From Catenaria anguillulae PL171 (taxonomy: Eukaryota > Blastocladiomycota > Blastocladiomycetes > Blastocladiales > Catenariaceae): a DNA stretch of 64,000 bases. The DNA is taken from assembly GCA_002102555.1 (NCBI GenBank), contig MCFL01000018.1, positions 406,700 to 470,699 on the forward strand, given 5' to 3'. Below, one piece after another: positions 11,536 to 23,100 of this stretch. The notes below the pieces were generated by a model, which was given only the letters and a program-made list of their open reading frames with translations, had not been told where the DNA came from and ran no database searches. A program made the position numbers and the translations under genes. Position 1 is the stretch's first letter. Every line of letters starts with the position of its first letter.

Positions 11536-12699
11536 ATGACGACTGCCGCTCGCCCAACGTGCGTTCCCGTACTCGCCGCCGCCATCTAGGATGGAATGGG
11601 CTGACATTGGCGCTGGCTTCACCATGACAGATGGAACCCCGCAATGGGTGGCCACACTGGCCGAGACGTTGGTTCAAGTCCCGCATTCTTCACGCCAAGG
11701 AGCTGACGGCCCACACCAAGCTCAAGTACCGGTAAGTTTCGCGAAGCGACTCAATCTCTATCGTCATCTTCAACCGAACAATGAGCTTCTCTAACTCGAC
11801 ATGACGCATCATCTTGCAGTCAACGCGGACAAAACTCGGCTGCCGAATTGCGCGATCGAAACCTCAAGGCCCAGCTGCAGCAAGCTGAGCGCGAGTACAC
11901 TGCCAAGAAGCGCAAGCTCATTGGTGATGTGGACGAGGAGGCTGACCCCATTTCCATTGATGGTGATGGCTCACGTGCATCTTCTCGAGGTTCGCTCTCA
12001 TTATCTTTGCGATTTCTCGTCCTCAGTTCCGGCTTCCCAGCTTACCCTGGCCCAATTCGCCAACACACCATGTCAATAGGACCACAGTCTCTCGACGGCC
12101 CCTCGTACGACGACTACCCACCCTCTCACGCGACCCGATCGGGCCCACGCAGTCCCAAACGTGCTCGCCGCTCTGGTCCCGACGACGACGATGTTGACGA
12201 CCCGGATCGAGACATGGCCATATCCGATTCGGATGCATCTGGCAGCGACTCAAATGATGAGAGTAGCGATGACGATGACGACAGTGACGATAGTGAAGAT
12301 GAGACGGAGCAGCTCATGCGCGAGCTGGAAAAGATCAAACGCGAGCGTGCCGAGGAACGCGAGCGGCAAGAGCGTGAGCGGCAAGCAAAGGAGGAGGCCG
12401 AGCGTGAGGAGGCATTGCTGACGAGCAACCCACTGCTGCAGTTGGGTGGGTCGAGTGCAGCACGGCCTGATTTCACAATCAAGAAACGGTGCGTCCTGTG
12501 TTGCTCGTTCTGTCTTTCAGGAACCAGTGATATGGGGACTGATTCTTTTTCTCCGGTATGCTTCATTTTCAGGTGGGATGACGACGTTGTGTTCAAGAAC
12601 CAAGCTCGGGCATCGGACGAAAAACCTGTCAAGCGCTTCATCAATGACACCATCCGCTCCGATTTTCATCGCAAGTTCCTCAACAAGTACATTCATTGA
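11536..12699 (+). CDS. CWC15: CWC15 spliceosome (NTC-related) protein
   Basis: Small, acidic, largely disordered component of the active spliceosome. Five exons: 11536-11558, 11631-11731, 11820-11989, 12080-12488, 12573-12699. The N-terminus MTTAARPTWNPAMGG, the core LTAHTKLKYRQ, an Asp/Ser/Glu stretch with a charged helix ELEKIKRERAEER, SNPLLQL, and the C-terminus RWDDDVVFKNQA...RFINDTIRSDFHRKFLNKYI match the family block by block. The exons sum to 830 nt. One missing base is needed near 11693 (CCCC read as CCC, between the GRDVGSSP and RILHAKELTAH reading frames), giving 276 residues. The break lies between two highly conserved halves, so it is almost certainly a sequence error. Confidence 0.92.
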
Positions 12700-13086
12700 T
12701 GTGTGTGAGCTGTGTTTTCGTGACTCGATTTACACCTACAGCAACCAAATGCACACGAATGCCTCTTTTCCGGGCCTGGTTCCCCTTGCGTGGATCAGTC
12801 TGCGGTTCCAATTGAAACATACGCTTCGATCTCCGCCTTTGTTTATACGTATCCCCTCCCACAGGGCACAGGAAGAAGATTTGGTTGGAAAGCCTGCTCG
12901 AGCTCTAGCTCCAAATTGCATTTGTTCAACGGGCTGCACATGGCAGAAATCTGAAGGGCGATGCAGGAAATCGCTCGTCAGCAGACAAGCACGTGAACAA
13001 TGGGGATTGTGTCGGTAAAACGTTAGTTTGTTTCGCGACGTGAGAGCAGCCGGCGCCAATCGGCGCGTTCCCGGGCGGCGGACTTT
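12700..13086. other. intergenic, CWC15 3' end to HAL 5' end
   Basis: Nothing recognisable. It contains the CWC15 3' flank and probably the HAL promoter. Confidence 0.4.
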
Positions 13087-15017
13087 ATGTTCTCAGAAAT
13101 ACAAAAGACGTTGTACTCCCCGCTGCCCCTGGCTCCCACTCTTGCAGTGTATCCCAGCGACAGAACCAAAGCCTCGTTATCATGTATGATCGACTCTCAA
13201 CTCGTAAACACTCCATGTATCCCCACCCGCGCTGACTTCACGCCCACCGACTCGCTGTTCCCAGGCCATTCTGCACGTCCGACCCGACCAAATTCCTCCT
13301 CGACGGCGACACGCTGACGCCCGAAAACCTTGTCCTGCTGTCTCACGGCAAGCACAAGCTGGACCTGGCTCCGGAAGCCTGGGCCCGCATCCACGAGTCG
13401 CGCGCTTTGGTCGACAAGCTGGCCACCTGCGGCAAGCCCATCTACGGCATCTCGACCGGATTCGGCAACTTTGCGACCGTTGTCATTCCCGATGAGCAGC
13501 TCGCTCAGCTCCAGGTCAACCTTATCGTCTCACACTCTGCCGGTGTCGGCGCTCCGCTGTCTGTTCCGCGCACGCGCATGCTGCTCGTGCTTCGCATCAA
13601 TGTGCTCGCTAAGGGGTTCTCGGGCATTAGTCCCGAGACGGTCCAGCGCATGTTGGCTGCGTTCAATGCCGGCTGTCTGAGTTATGTCCCCGAGCAAGGG
13701 ACTGTTGGCGCTTCCGGCGATTTGGCACCCTTGTCGCATTTGGCCCTCGGGTACATTTAACCGTTCCCTACTCGATCGCCAGCTTCATATTCTGACGTCT
13801 CTTTTCGTGTCCAGAATGATGGGCATGGGCAAGATGTACGACCCAACCCTCAAAGCCTTTGACGACGCCGCTGCCGTCCTCAAGCGCCACAACCTGACGC
13901 CCATTACGCCAGGCGCCAAGGAAGGTCTTGCCATGATCAACGGGACACAATTCATGACGTCACTTGGTGCCGAGGCGCTTGTCCGCGCCGACATGCTCGT
14001 CAAGCTGGCGGATGTCATTGGTGCGCTTTCGCTCGAGGCGCTTCAAGGAACGCCCAGGGCGTTTGATCCAAAGATTCACGCTGCACGGCCGCATCCGGGA
14101 CAAGTGTCGTCGGCCGAGCGGTTGCGCATGTTGTTGCATCGGGATGGCGAGAATGAGTCGGAGATTTTTGCTTCGCACGAGAATTGCCATCGGGTCCAGG
14201 ATTCCTACACGCTGCGCTGCATGCCTCAGGTATGCTTCGCGTTCCACATCCTGCAAAGTCTGCTCCCGCCAGTCATCTCAACCTGATTTCTACTGCTCGC
14301 ACTTAGGTTCACGGCGCTTCTGGCGAAACCCTGCGCATGGTGCGCCCCGTTGTTGAAACCGAAATGAACTCTGCGACCGACAACCCAATGATCTTTTCGG
14401 AAACGGGCGAGTCGCGCAGCTGCGGTAACTTCCACGGCGAAATCATTGCCAAGTTTCTCGACTACCTGTGTATTGGCGTGCACGAGCTCGCGTCCATCTC
14501 GGAGCGTCGCATTGAGCGCCTCATCAACCCGACGCTTTCTGGCCTCCCCGCTTTCCTTGTGGAAAAGGGCGGACTCAACTCTGGGTTCATGATTGCGCAT
14601 TGTACCGCTGCCGCGCTCGTCTCTGAAAACAAGCAAATGTGCATGCCCGCGAGCGTGGACTCGATCCCAACGAGTGCCGGCAAGGAAGACCACGTGTCGA
14701 TGGGCGGATGGTCGGCGCGCAAGTGCTTGCGCGTGGTGGAAAATGTCGAAAAGGTGTTGGCCATTGAGCTGCTTGCCGCGTGCCAGGCGCTCGAGTTTCA
14801 TCGCCCTTTGAAGACGACCAAGCCGCTCGAGGATGTGCTTGCACTTGTCAGGAGCGTGGTGCCGCATTACGACCAGGACAGGTTCATGAGCCCTGATATT
14901 GAGGCCGTGCATCGGTTGGTCAAGAGCGGCCAGGTGTGGAATGTGGTTGCTGAGCATTTGGGCGAGCCAAAGGCGTTGGAGGAGGTGCATGGTTGGTTGA
15001 GGGAGCGCCAAGATTAA
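13087..15017 (+). CDS. HAL: histidine ammonia-lyase (5' exon tentative)
   Basis: Deaminates L-histidine to trans-urocanate and ammonia, the first step of histidine degradation. Secure exons are 13265-13750, 13815-14229 and 14307-15017, in consistent phase. Motifs seen are [21 protein letters not shown] with the catalytic Tyr, and [18 protein letters not shown]. Its Ala-Ser-Gly cyclises to the MIO electrophile, which marks this as a HAL/PAL enzyme. Later motifs are [28 protein letters not shown] and SGNFHG written here as SCGNFHGE. The histidine-type QDSYTLRC and the lack of plant PAL features favour HAL over PAL. A first exon at 13087-13183 followed by an 81-nt intron would supply the N-terminus but needs one extra base, so the start is uncertain. 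Formimidoylglutamase of the same pathway follows tail to tail. Confidence 0.92.
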
Positions 15018-15278
15018 GAAACAATGTTGTGCTTGTCACTTTTCGATCCTGTGCTGGGATCGCTTGCCCCATACCTATTGTGCGGACTCGTGTAGCTTTT
15101 CTCTCCTATATACAGTGCACTGACTCACGAAACATACACTTTGATTTTTTGGGTTCCTTTTTCATTGACCGCATGAGCTCCCACAAACTGCTGTTCCTGC
15201 CGCTCCCAAGAGCAATTTATTGACGACGCACTATCGCAAAACACATGAATTGATCCTGCAAGAACCTCAAACAGCACC

Positions 15279-16525
15279 TCAGGTAGAAAACTTTGCCGGT
15301 CGCCGGGCAAGTCCAAGGCAAAAGTAGTAAAACATGAAAGCAACCAACCTGCCCGTGCGATACTCTTCGATGGTGGGGTTGAACTCGCTCAAATCGAACA
15401 GCTTGACCTAAACATGCAACGCAACCGTGAGTGAGTGAGCTCAGCAAGCTGCAATTCAAATCATTTTCAAAGGCAACATACCGCCGGATGCGACCCTGCC
15501 ACATAACAAATATCCAACGCCATCTGCGCTGACAGCCCAAGCGGACTGGCGCACGACACACCCGGTGCATCTGCGCTCCTAACGGCATCCAAATCAAACG
15601 ACACAAACACCACTCCATCTTGTCCCTCTTCGCCCCTGCGCTTTGCCCCTGTATCCAGCCGCGCACGAAACGCGCGCGCAAACTCGGACTCGCCCGGACG
15701 CCCGCCGTCGGGCGCCGCAAGGCCCGCAATGTCGCTGAGCCACACGAGCTCGGTGGATGCGTGCGGAAACGTGCGCAGGAACTGAATGTGCGCGGCCGAG
15801 CATTGCGAGCCCTGGATGGCAAACTCGCAAAAGTGGCCGTGGCGCGTCTGGAAGGCCGAATCTTGGAGAAGCTGGCGGAAGGGCGAGCCGGAATGCGCTT
15901 GGCCTGCCGGTGTCAGCGGGCGGACGTCGAGGTGGGCGTCAATATTGATGACGGCCACACGAGTCGAGGCAGGCAAAGTCGCGAGGAGGCCGGTGGCGTT
16001 CGGGTACGACTGGTTGTTGCCGCCGCCAATGACAAATGGGACAAATCCGTGCGTAATCACTTGGCGGACGTGATCCTTCAGTTGCTCGTGTGCCTGTTCA
16101 AGCGACTGCGTCTTGCGACACGCCGCCATGCCCGTGGTCACGGCTTGAATCGACTGGCGCAGGTCAATGTCAAACTCTGGGTTGAAAATGGTTCCGACCT
16201 TGGCAATGTACTTGAGTGCCGCCTCGGGGCCGGCCGCGGCACCAATTCGGCCACCGTTGCGTGCCACGCCCTAAAAGATACCTCGACAATACATGAGTGA
16301 AGGGCTGCCGGCAGAAAGCACGCATTGTGGGCGTACCTCATCATCTGGAAATCCGACAATGCAGACTCGGCGATGGGCGGCGTCCGGGTTGGGCAGCTGG
16401 TCCAACAGCTTGAGAGCGTCTGGGTTGGCGACCTTGATGAGCATGTGGCCCATGCGTGGGTCGTCGGATCCGTACGACGCAAAATCGATCGGGTCGTTGG
16501 CAGCGGGTGCAGTAGAGCTAGACAT
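15279..16525 (-). CDS. hutG: formimidoylglutamase, arginase-family (HutG-like)
   Basis: Hydrolyses N-formimino-L-glutamate to glutamate and formamide, the last step of histidine breakdown. Three exons (16525-16337, 16270-15482, 15407-15279) total 1107 nt, giving 368 residues, with no breaks. Ureohydrolase motifs are GVARNGGRIGA, FVIGGGNNQSYPN, VINIDAHLDVRP (DAHxD, manganese ligands), SFDLDAVRSADAPGVS (DxD ligands) and the C-terminal DLSEFNPTIEEYRTGRL. The first motif has Asn where arginases have the GGxH manganese-A ligand. I recall the same His-to-Asn change in the studied Trypanosoma cruzi formiminoglutamase, which supports this substrate rather than arginine. The gene converges on HAL with about 260 bp between stop codons. 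Confidence 0.88.
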
Positions 16526-16717
16526 GGCAAATTCTTTCTTTCATTCCTCACGGCCGACAGAGAGCGCGAGATGAGAGCGGTCGTTGTTGGTGTTGGGGCA
16601 ATGGTGTCGCGAGACGACGCGTCCAACGTCAATTGGCAACTGCGAGACAATGTTTTTAGTAACGACAGCACAATGGCTTGCTGTACGGTCACAATAGGCC
16701 ATGCACAGTTCTACTAC

Positions 16718-17519
16718 TCACTCTTGAACCGATTTCCCAATCCCCATGATAATCTTCCCAAACACCCAGGCCGCCCACCACCTCCCGTCAACCCACTCAT
16801 CCACCTCCACCACCTCAAATGCTGCCTTCAATCCCGCCACCGTCCTCACCCGCCCGATATCACACCCGCCAAACACCCTCGCTGTGCGCCGCGCAACACC
16901 TGCCACGCCCACCTGCCCAGCCCCCACGCCTGCACGCCACGCGTGGGTACATGCTCCAGAAACACATACCGCCCCGTGTTGGGATCCAGCACGCGCCCAG
17001 GTCGGCCAGCAGCCACGGCAGCTCGCTCGAGACAACTGTACACAGCAAGAGTGTGCCAACGGCCACTTGAACGGCTCCCGTGGCCAGCGGAATCACCGTG
17101 TATGCTTGGGGATCGAGCGGCATGTCAAGTGCCGAGGCGATCCGGCGCGCACGGGCAGTGACGAGTGCCACGTCTTCGTCGTCAGCAGATTGCGGTTCAT
17201 GGCCTCGTCCAGGGACAGGTACTTGATGGCCTGCACTCGGATTCCGTAAGCGTCTGCTTCGGTGTACACGCGATTGTGCACCTCGTCGGCTTGTGGACGA
17301 GGGCGACAAGCTGCTTGACGGATTTCGGGTAGTGTCGCACATTGAATCCGGGCCCGGGTCCGATTTCCAGGACGGTCGAGGCAGACGGGGAATGGCGCCG
17401 AACAGGGCGGCGCGCAGCGGCTCGAACCGCTCAAACACGGGCATGACGCAGTAGGATTCGTAGGCGAGGGCAAGGCGAAGGGTCAGGGAAGACCAGGTAC
17501 GGGAGAGGAGGTCTGTCAT
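16718..17519 (-). pseudogene. METTL7-like SAM methyltransferase, frame-broken
   Basis: Related to the methyltransferase-like 7 family, membrane-associated class I methyltransferases. Pieces in three frames line up in family order. These are the N-terminal MTDLLSRTWSSLTLRLALAY (start 17519), the SAM-binding VLEIGPGPGFNVRHYP, VGTLLLCTV (family TLVLCSV), GRVLDPNTGRYVFLEHV (family RVLRPGG..FLEHV), and GGCDIGRVRTVAGLKAAFEVV near the end. At least four frame changes are needed within 800 bases. As neighbouring genes show single missing bases that look technical, this may be the same effect, but the middle third (about 17130-17300) does not join well. True decay is therefore possible, and I list it as a pseudogene with that doubt. 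Confidence 0.55.
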
Positions 17520-18078
17520 GTTGATGCAGTTGAACGGTGGTGGCCGTGGGAAGTGTGCTTGAACGGTCGTAAGTCAGACACTGGGAACCAATGCAACTTC
17601 TTTGCCCAAAGAGCTTGTCTTCCTGCGGAGAACTCTGTGTGTAGACATGCGCCCGAGGACGCGACGTGTTTTGGCTCCAGCTGAATCGGCGTGCCCGCGA
17701 AATCGCTGGATGCCAGTCCGGGTGCCAGTCATGTACTTAGTCTATTTATTAAGAACAGGGCAAGGGAAAGGGAAAGGGGTACATACAACATGAACATAAA
17801 TGATAAAGAGGATTCAAGACGTTGACTGCGGTCATTCTGCCAGTGTTGACGATGAGATGGGGTGATGGGTACAGTACGCCAAGGCGTCGGTGCCAGGAGC
17901 GGAGCAGAGAGGACCAGGCGTGAGGCCACGGAGAAAGCGATGTTTCGAGGGGAAAAAAGTGAAAAAAACAAAGAGGGAGGTATGTATGGACACAAGATGA
18001 ATGCATGAACCGAATGACGAAGGATTGCGTAGCCGACCAAAAACGGAATTCAACGAGGGGGGAATACATAGGTTTGCC
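17520..18078. other. intergenic, METTL7-like 5' side to LEA2-like 3' side
   Basis: No recognisable coding sequence. The minus-strand open frames at 17729-18069 are low-complexity, Phe/Leu/Ser-rich and without homology signs. The good donor sequence GTAAGC just before the LEA2 stop leaves open a further 3' exon in this stretch. Confidence 0.35.
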
Positions 18079-19801
18079 CTAGTTTGGTGTAATGCTTACC
18101 CACGCCCTGCCAACTTTTCGACCCCGTCCTGGTCCATCTGTCACGACCAACTCGACTGGATGCGCCAGAGCCGGCCCTCGCTTGTCCAACACGCCGCGAC
18201 TCGCCAACCCGGCCGTGCCCGCACCTCTTGCAGCATTGTTGGCCAACCCACCAATCAACTGCAAGATTGCGGAAAGCGCCGGGTTTCCGCCAATGTTGAT
18301 CGGGCACGCAAACGAAGCCTTCTCCTCGTGTTTGTACTTGTACCCGATGGGCTTGAGCATGGCCAGGCCAATGTCGAGCTCGTACTTGACTGAAATCTGG
18401 TTGCCGGCGGCCCCTGCGCCGCCACCACCACAGGCTGTGATGAGCCCAGCAAAGAACTGCGAGTTGCTCGATTGCTTTGTGTTGAGGGAAAAGGTGACAG
18501 GGAATTGCACGTTGGTGTTGCCGTTTGCTTCAATGTATGTGTCGAGTTTGGTACCGTTGGCGATTTGGTTGTCAATATTGGAAGCTGCGTTGGGTGGGAA
18601 GGCTCGCATGTCGAGCGACGAGACGGAGGCGCCAAACGAGTTTGGATTCGAGACTTGGAACACAAAGTCCCAGTTTCTGGCGGACGGAGTGGCGTGAGGA
18701 TAAGCAGCCAAGGGCGAGAAGAAAAGATGGTGAAAGGAAAAACGTACAAGTTGACGGTGGAGCCACTCAGCTGCAACGGTGATCGATCGGTTGGTGCCCT
18801 TGCCCCGCTAAACGACACCTTGGGCACCTTGACGATCAAAAACAAGAAGACGAGTAGCGCGGCAATCAAGAGAAGGAGGATCAGCAGGATACAGCAACAG
18901 CATCCGCCAAACCCGCGGCCAAAACAGCACAGAGTCAGCGCGTTCTTGCGCTTTTCTTTGACGTAAGGCACGGCCCCGAGCATGCCAGTGCCGTATCCAG
19001 CCGAGGATGATGCATTGAGTGCACCCTGTCGGGAGTCGTTGCCTGCAGATGCACCGAGGTGCGCAAAGGGCGCGTTACTGGCGGTGTAGGCGGGCATGCC
19101 TGGGGCGGCAGACGTGGATGTGGCGGCTTCGGATTCGGGAACCACTTTGTAGACGCGACTCGATTCGGTAGCGGATGTGGACGGTGTTCTTGAGGGCAGA
19201 GCGGCAGGAAGCGGCTGCTGATGCTGGTGCTGGTGCTGATAGTATGGGTCGGGGGTGTATGTCGCAGCGGGGTATGACTGATACTGCTGTGGTTGCTGCT
19301 GCTGCTGCTGGGCATAGTATGGGTCCTCGAATGCCGGTGGCGGTTGCTGCTGTTGATATTGCTGCTGCGGGACTGGTGGTGGTGCCGAGTAGTAAGACGA
19401 CTGGTACGGGTCGGCGGGAGCATACGCGGCGGCGACGGCGGGCGGTGCGGAAGAAATGTCTGGTGGTAGCCGGCCTGATGAGGTGCGCCCGTGGACGGAT
19501 TGGACTGGGAGCGAGCCCCGGGGGCAACGGGCACCGTGACGGGCGGGTTGTGCGAGTAGGATGGGTTCATGGTAGCAGAAGCAGAAGCGGATTCGGCCCT
19601 CTGGACGACGGTAGTGTAGGGGTTGGTGGTGGCGGGGCCGGGAGACCCAATGAAGCTTGAGGTGTTGTTGAGAGGAAACCTTGATGGATGATGATTGCTC
19701 GTACTGGTGGTAGTCAACATGGAGTGGGACGAGCCGCGACGGTATTCATCGCTACCCGTAGCGGCAGCGGCATGCGCAGGTTTGGATGGGAGCGAGCACA
19801 T
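18079..19801 (-). CDS. single-pass membrane protein with a LEA2/WHy-type domain
   Basis: Residues 1-240 are low-complexity (Ser/Thr/Pro, Gln runs, Tyr-rich), probably cytosolic. Then come a basic KEKRKN, a cysteine-rich juxtamembrane run, and one strong helix (CCCCILLILLLLIAALLVFLFLIV). The C-terminal 200 residues begin NWDFVFQVSNPNSFGASVSS, the NPN-turn signature of LEA2/WHy beta-sandwich domains, and continue ..NTNVQFPVTFSLNT. Exons 19801-18748 and 18676-18079 join in phase only if one base is missing near 19458, where the Gln-rich frame begins; the corrected length is 550 residues. LEA2 domains in fungal membrane proteins are poorly studied (vacuole membrane in some cases), so no specific role is claimed. 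Confidence 0.65.
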
Positions 19802-20447
19802 GTTTTTGTTGTGCCAAGTCTGTCTCTCTTCTTGGTGTTCTGTTGCAATTGGCGACGGTCACTCTTTCAATTCGTTCATTTCGTCAAGAAAAAGTCATGG
19901 AAATGGCGACCAGCGGCCGACACCCGCCAATGGGCACAGCCAAGTGGTGGCTTGCAGCTCCCCACCCGGGACTGGCCCATCCCGGCCATTCGCGACCGTT
20001 TCGCGAACTTTTTTGTGCCAGAGTCGCTCCTGTAAGTCTCAACCGCACTCCGCTCGCTACCTAGCCTGGGTCGACACGGCCTCGAAAAACGATTGACGAA
20101 TTTGCATCTCCGAGAAATTCAACTCGGATGAGGTACGAAAATGGTCACCCTCCCCCACTTTCACAAAACTCCATAACCAAGCCCTACTTCAATATTGCCC
20201 GCCGGCGAACTTGGGGTGCAAATCAACATATTCTGCTCCCTGTCCACACAAACGTGGGCTCTTCCAAGATCCTGGTGGGTACACAAAACATCCACAAAAC
20301 TGCCTCCATTTCGGCCGCGGTGCTTGTCGCGCTGCACTTGGTGCGATACTCCGTGTCTCCGAGTGGTCGCCGCTCTATGGCTCGCGAGCGGCACAACTGT
20401 AGATTCGCACACGATGTGATTGCATTCAGCTGGCTGCGACTTGGCGA
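19802..20447. other. intergenic or undecided
   Basis: Upstream region of the LEA2-like gene. A 150-residue minus-strand open frame (20613-20161) overlaps its far end but shows no family features and uneven composition. I do not call it. Confidence 0.35.
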
Positions 20448-21238
20448 TCAACGCCACTTGAAGTGAATGGGCCAAGTATCGGTTGAGCTCGTAAATGATG
20501 AAAGGCCAAGTTGCACTGGCACACTCAAAGACTCGCCCCGACACCCGCTGGCCGCCGCGGTCATTGACGCACCCGGAGCTACCGCACTGGTGCACGGCAT
20601 ACGCATCACACATGGGTCCACGCGTGCTCGCCCTTGCTTGCGAGCACTGCCGGCAACTGCGCCAGCAATCGGGCGAGGGGTAGGGGCGCGTACGTTACGT
20701 TGCGGCGAACGTGCGCCATGGCAGTGGCGGCGCAGGGTCCGTTGTTTTGTGGGAATACTGGTACTCGAGTCCGAATCGTCCCCGTTGGTCTCGTCATACT
20801 CGTTCCTTGCCGGAGTCCGCACCATCCGCCAACGTCGCCATCGACACCCTCGGCAGCACCACAAACCGCGCGTTGCGCACAAGCACCTGGGCCACCCACG
20901 CATCAGCCGCATGATGGGCGTGGGCGTCGCGCAGCACGTGCTTGATCCGTTGCGCATCAACCAGCTCGTCCCGTGTGTCGGCACATGTCCATGGCCAAAT
21001 CATGGACGTGCTGAATCCGCTTGCTGTTGGGCATTCGCTGTTGGGCGGCCACGAATGGGAATGTGGACAAGGATCGCGTCGAGTGTCCTGTGCCAACCGT
21101 CCCGAGCGTCCGTTTGGTGGTCGGCGCATTTAATCGCAGTTGGAGGTCCGAAATGCATATTGTGGTGGATGTGGTCATGGTGTATGCAAATGTGTGAATG
21201 GTGACGGAGTGAGGTATACACATTTGAGCGCCATTCAA
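20448..21238 (-). CDS. unassigned protein, possible frame break
   Basis: Two minus-strand stretches look like one coding region. The first (ISDLQLRLNAPTTKRTLGTV...) reads to about 20985. A one-base shift then opens DELVDAQRIKHVLRDAHAHH followed by AADAWVAQVLVRNARFVVLP, a plausible amphipathic helix and strand succession. Downstream there is an acidic Asp/Ser stretch and an Arg-rich tail in a third frame. I do not recognise a family. The join resembles the one-base losses in neighbouring genes, which is the main reason for listing it. Confidence 0.3.
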
Positions 21239-21498
21239 ACTTCAAGCGTCATGCAAGTGGCGAGGCACCGTCATGAGGGATGCATAGCCATGGCGACTGA
21301 CCGAAGGATGAGGACACTTGTCGCATGAAAACAAGAACAGAACATCGAATGAAATTGGACAATAACATCGCCGAAGAATAACAAACAAATGAGACTCGAG
21401 GCGAGGCCCCTGCGAGAAAGGCAAAACACAAAATGCACACAATTGACAACGTCACATCCATGACATGAACCGACAATACGCAGCTGGCTACAAACCAC

Positions 21499-22422
21499 TT
21501 AAAAACTCTCAATCTGCTCCTCGGCGTTGATATGCTCATACGCAGCGTCCGCATCGGTCACGCCTGGTGCGCCGGCGTCATCGGGCGCATACATGATAGC
21601 CAACACGTCGGCCGTTGGGACGGCTTGGTGGCCGGCTTCTTGGGCGGAAATGGCGAGGGTCTCGACTTGACGCAACTAGGATACACACATGAGAGTAAGG
21701 TCAGTATCTGTAGCGATGGGTCCCAAGGACAAAGGCAGAACAAACCTTGGCGAAATAAAAGTCGCGCTCACGCATCATGACCTCGACCGTCTGCTGTGCC
21801 TCAACACCTGTGACTCGAGCATCATAATCTGGTTTTGGGCTTGTTGGAGTGCTTCGGCATTGGCCGAGGGAGCCGCGCCAGCCATACCGCCGCCCGTGTA
21901 GTGGCCTGCGGCGGAACCCGAGCGCGCAAGTGAGGGTGACGACGTCGACTTGACGCGCGGGCCCATGGACTTGGCCGCGGGGGCGGCGTGGGAAACCGAG
22001 GCGCCACCGGCACCGCCGCGGCGGGCAACAGGGTCGTAAGCGTGGCCGGGGTAGTGTTGCTCCCAAAACTTTTTCACGAATTGAACAAACTCGATGTTGT
22101 CCTGGAACTTGAGTTTGACAAGACTGAAGGAAATGAGAGGGTTAGGGAGTGCATGAAGACGAGGGGAACACTGAGAGAAATACCGCTGGACGGGGATGTC
22201 ATTGGGAATCTTGTGCTTGTCAAAGACGGCCTGAAGAACCTTGAAATTTTGAATGTACTCGAATTCATGCTTTGCACCAAACTTGACACGCTTGAGCGGG
22301 ACGTCGAGGTAGATTGAGTCGAAAATTTGGCACAAGGCGTCGCCGCGGCCGAGCTCCTCAATCTTGGTGAGGCCAAGCTGGGTGACCTGGTTAATCCAGG
22401 TTAACATTTCGACCCTCGACAT
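21499..22422 (-). CDS. BIM1: EB1/MAPRE microtubule plus-end-tracking protein
   Basis: Binds growing microtubule plus ends and recruits partners. Exons are 22422-22184, 22123-21746 and 21675-21499. The calponin-homology domain (residues 1-125) has MLTWINQVTQLGLTKIEELG, AKHEFEYIQNFKVLQ and LKFQDNIEFVQFVKKFWEQHY. A Ser/Ala/Gly linker follows, then the EBH coiled coil containing VMMRERDFYFAKLRQVE (family EKERDFYFGKLRNIE), and an acidic tail. The exons need one extra base near 21805 (CAGGG read as CAGG) to total 795 nt and 264 residues, matching human EB1 at 268. The C-terminus ends ...QIESF rather than the EEY/F motif read by CAP-Gly proteins, although a terminal Phe remains. Confidence 0.93.
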
Positions 22423-23100
22423 GGCGGAAGCTGCAATTTAGGTCGATAGAAGGTGTCGCTGTTCAGCCAGAAATGGTGACTGAACTGAATTGAACTGGTT
22501 CTGTGGTTGTGGGTGAGGTGAGGGATGGATGGGTACGGGTGAGCGGCGGTGAGAGTCACGGTGAGAGGGGCGTTCAAGAGCGTGTGGGGATGAATTGCAT
22601 AGAGAGCTGCATGTGGACATACATTGGGCGTTCTTGTAATCTTTCACGGTTGGATGTTCGCTCGTGTGAGATGCATGTTTACTACTGACGTTTGTGAGAA
22701 ACGCGGCGTATCGTTGACTTCAGTTATTGAACGTTGACATTGATTGTCTTGTGCACATGGTGAGAAAGAGATCGGCGCGCGAACTTGTTGTCGATGGATC
22801 GGCGAGCCTGAGCCTCCTCAGCAGTCCCACAACTCACTACCTAACACTGCTGCCTGTTGGACGGACGCCCGCCGACTGGTCGAGCTCTAGCTCGCTTCTC
22901 CGTCAGATACTTAGAGCTACCTAGGCGGCGGCCGCCCCCACCTCCAACGCCTCAGGCTGCGACCCGACCTCGCCTCCTGCGGCCTCCTTCACCCCGATCC
23001 ACCACCGCGGCCGCCTCCTCCATTCACCCATCCAACACCGCATGTCTGGCTGGTCCTCGTCGCCCTCACCGGGCCAACCCACCCCGGCCACCCAGACAAT

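Noticed and set aside
15620-16300. 226-residue plus-strand open frame
   Set aside because: Antisense of formimidoylglutamase exon 2; no family features.
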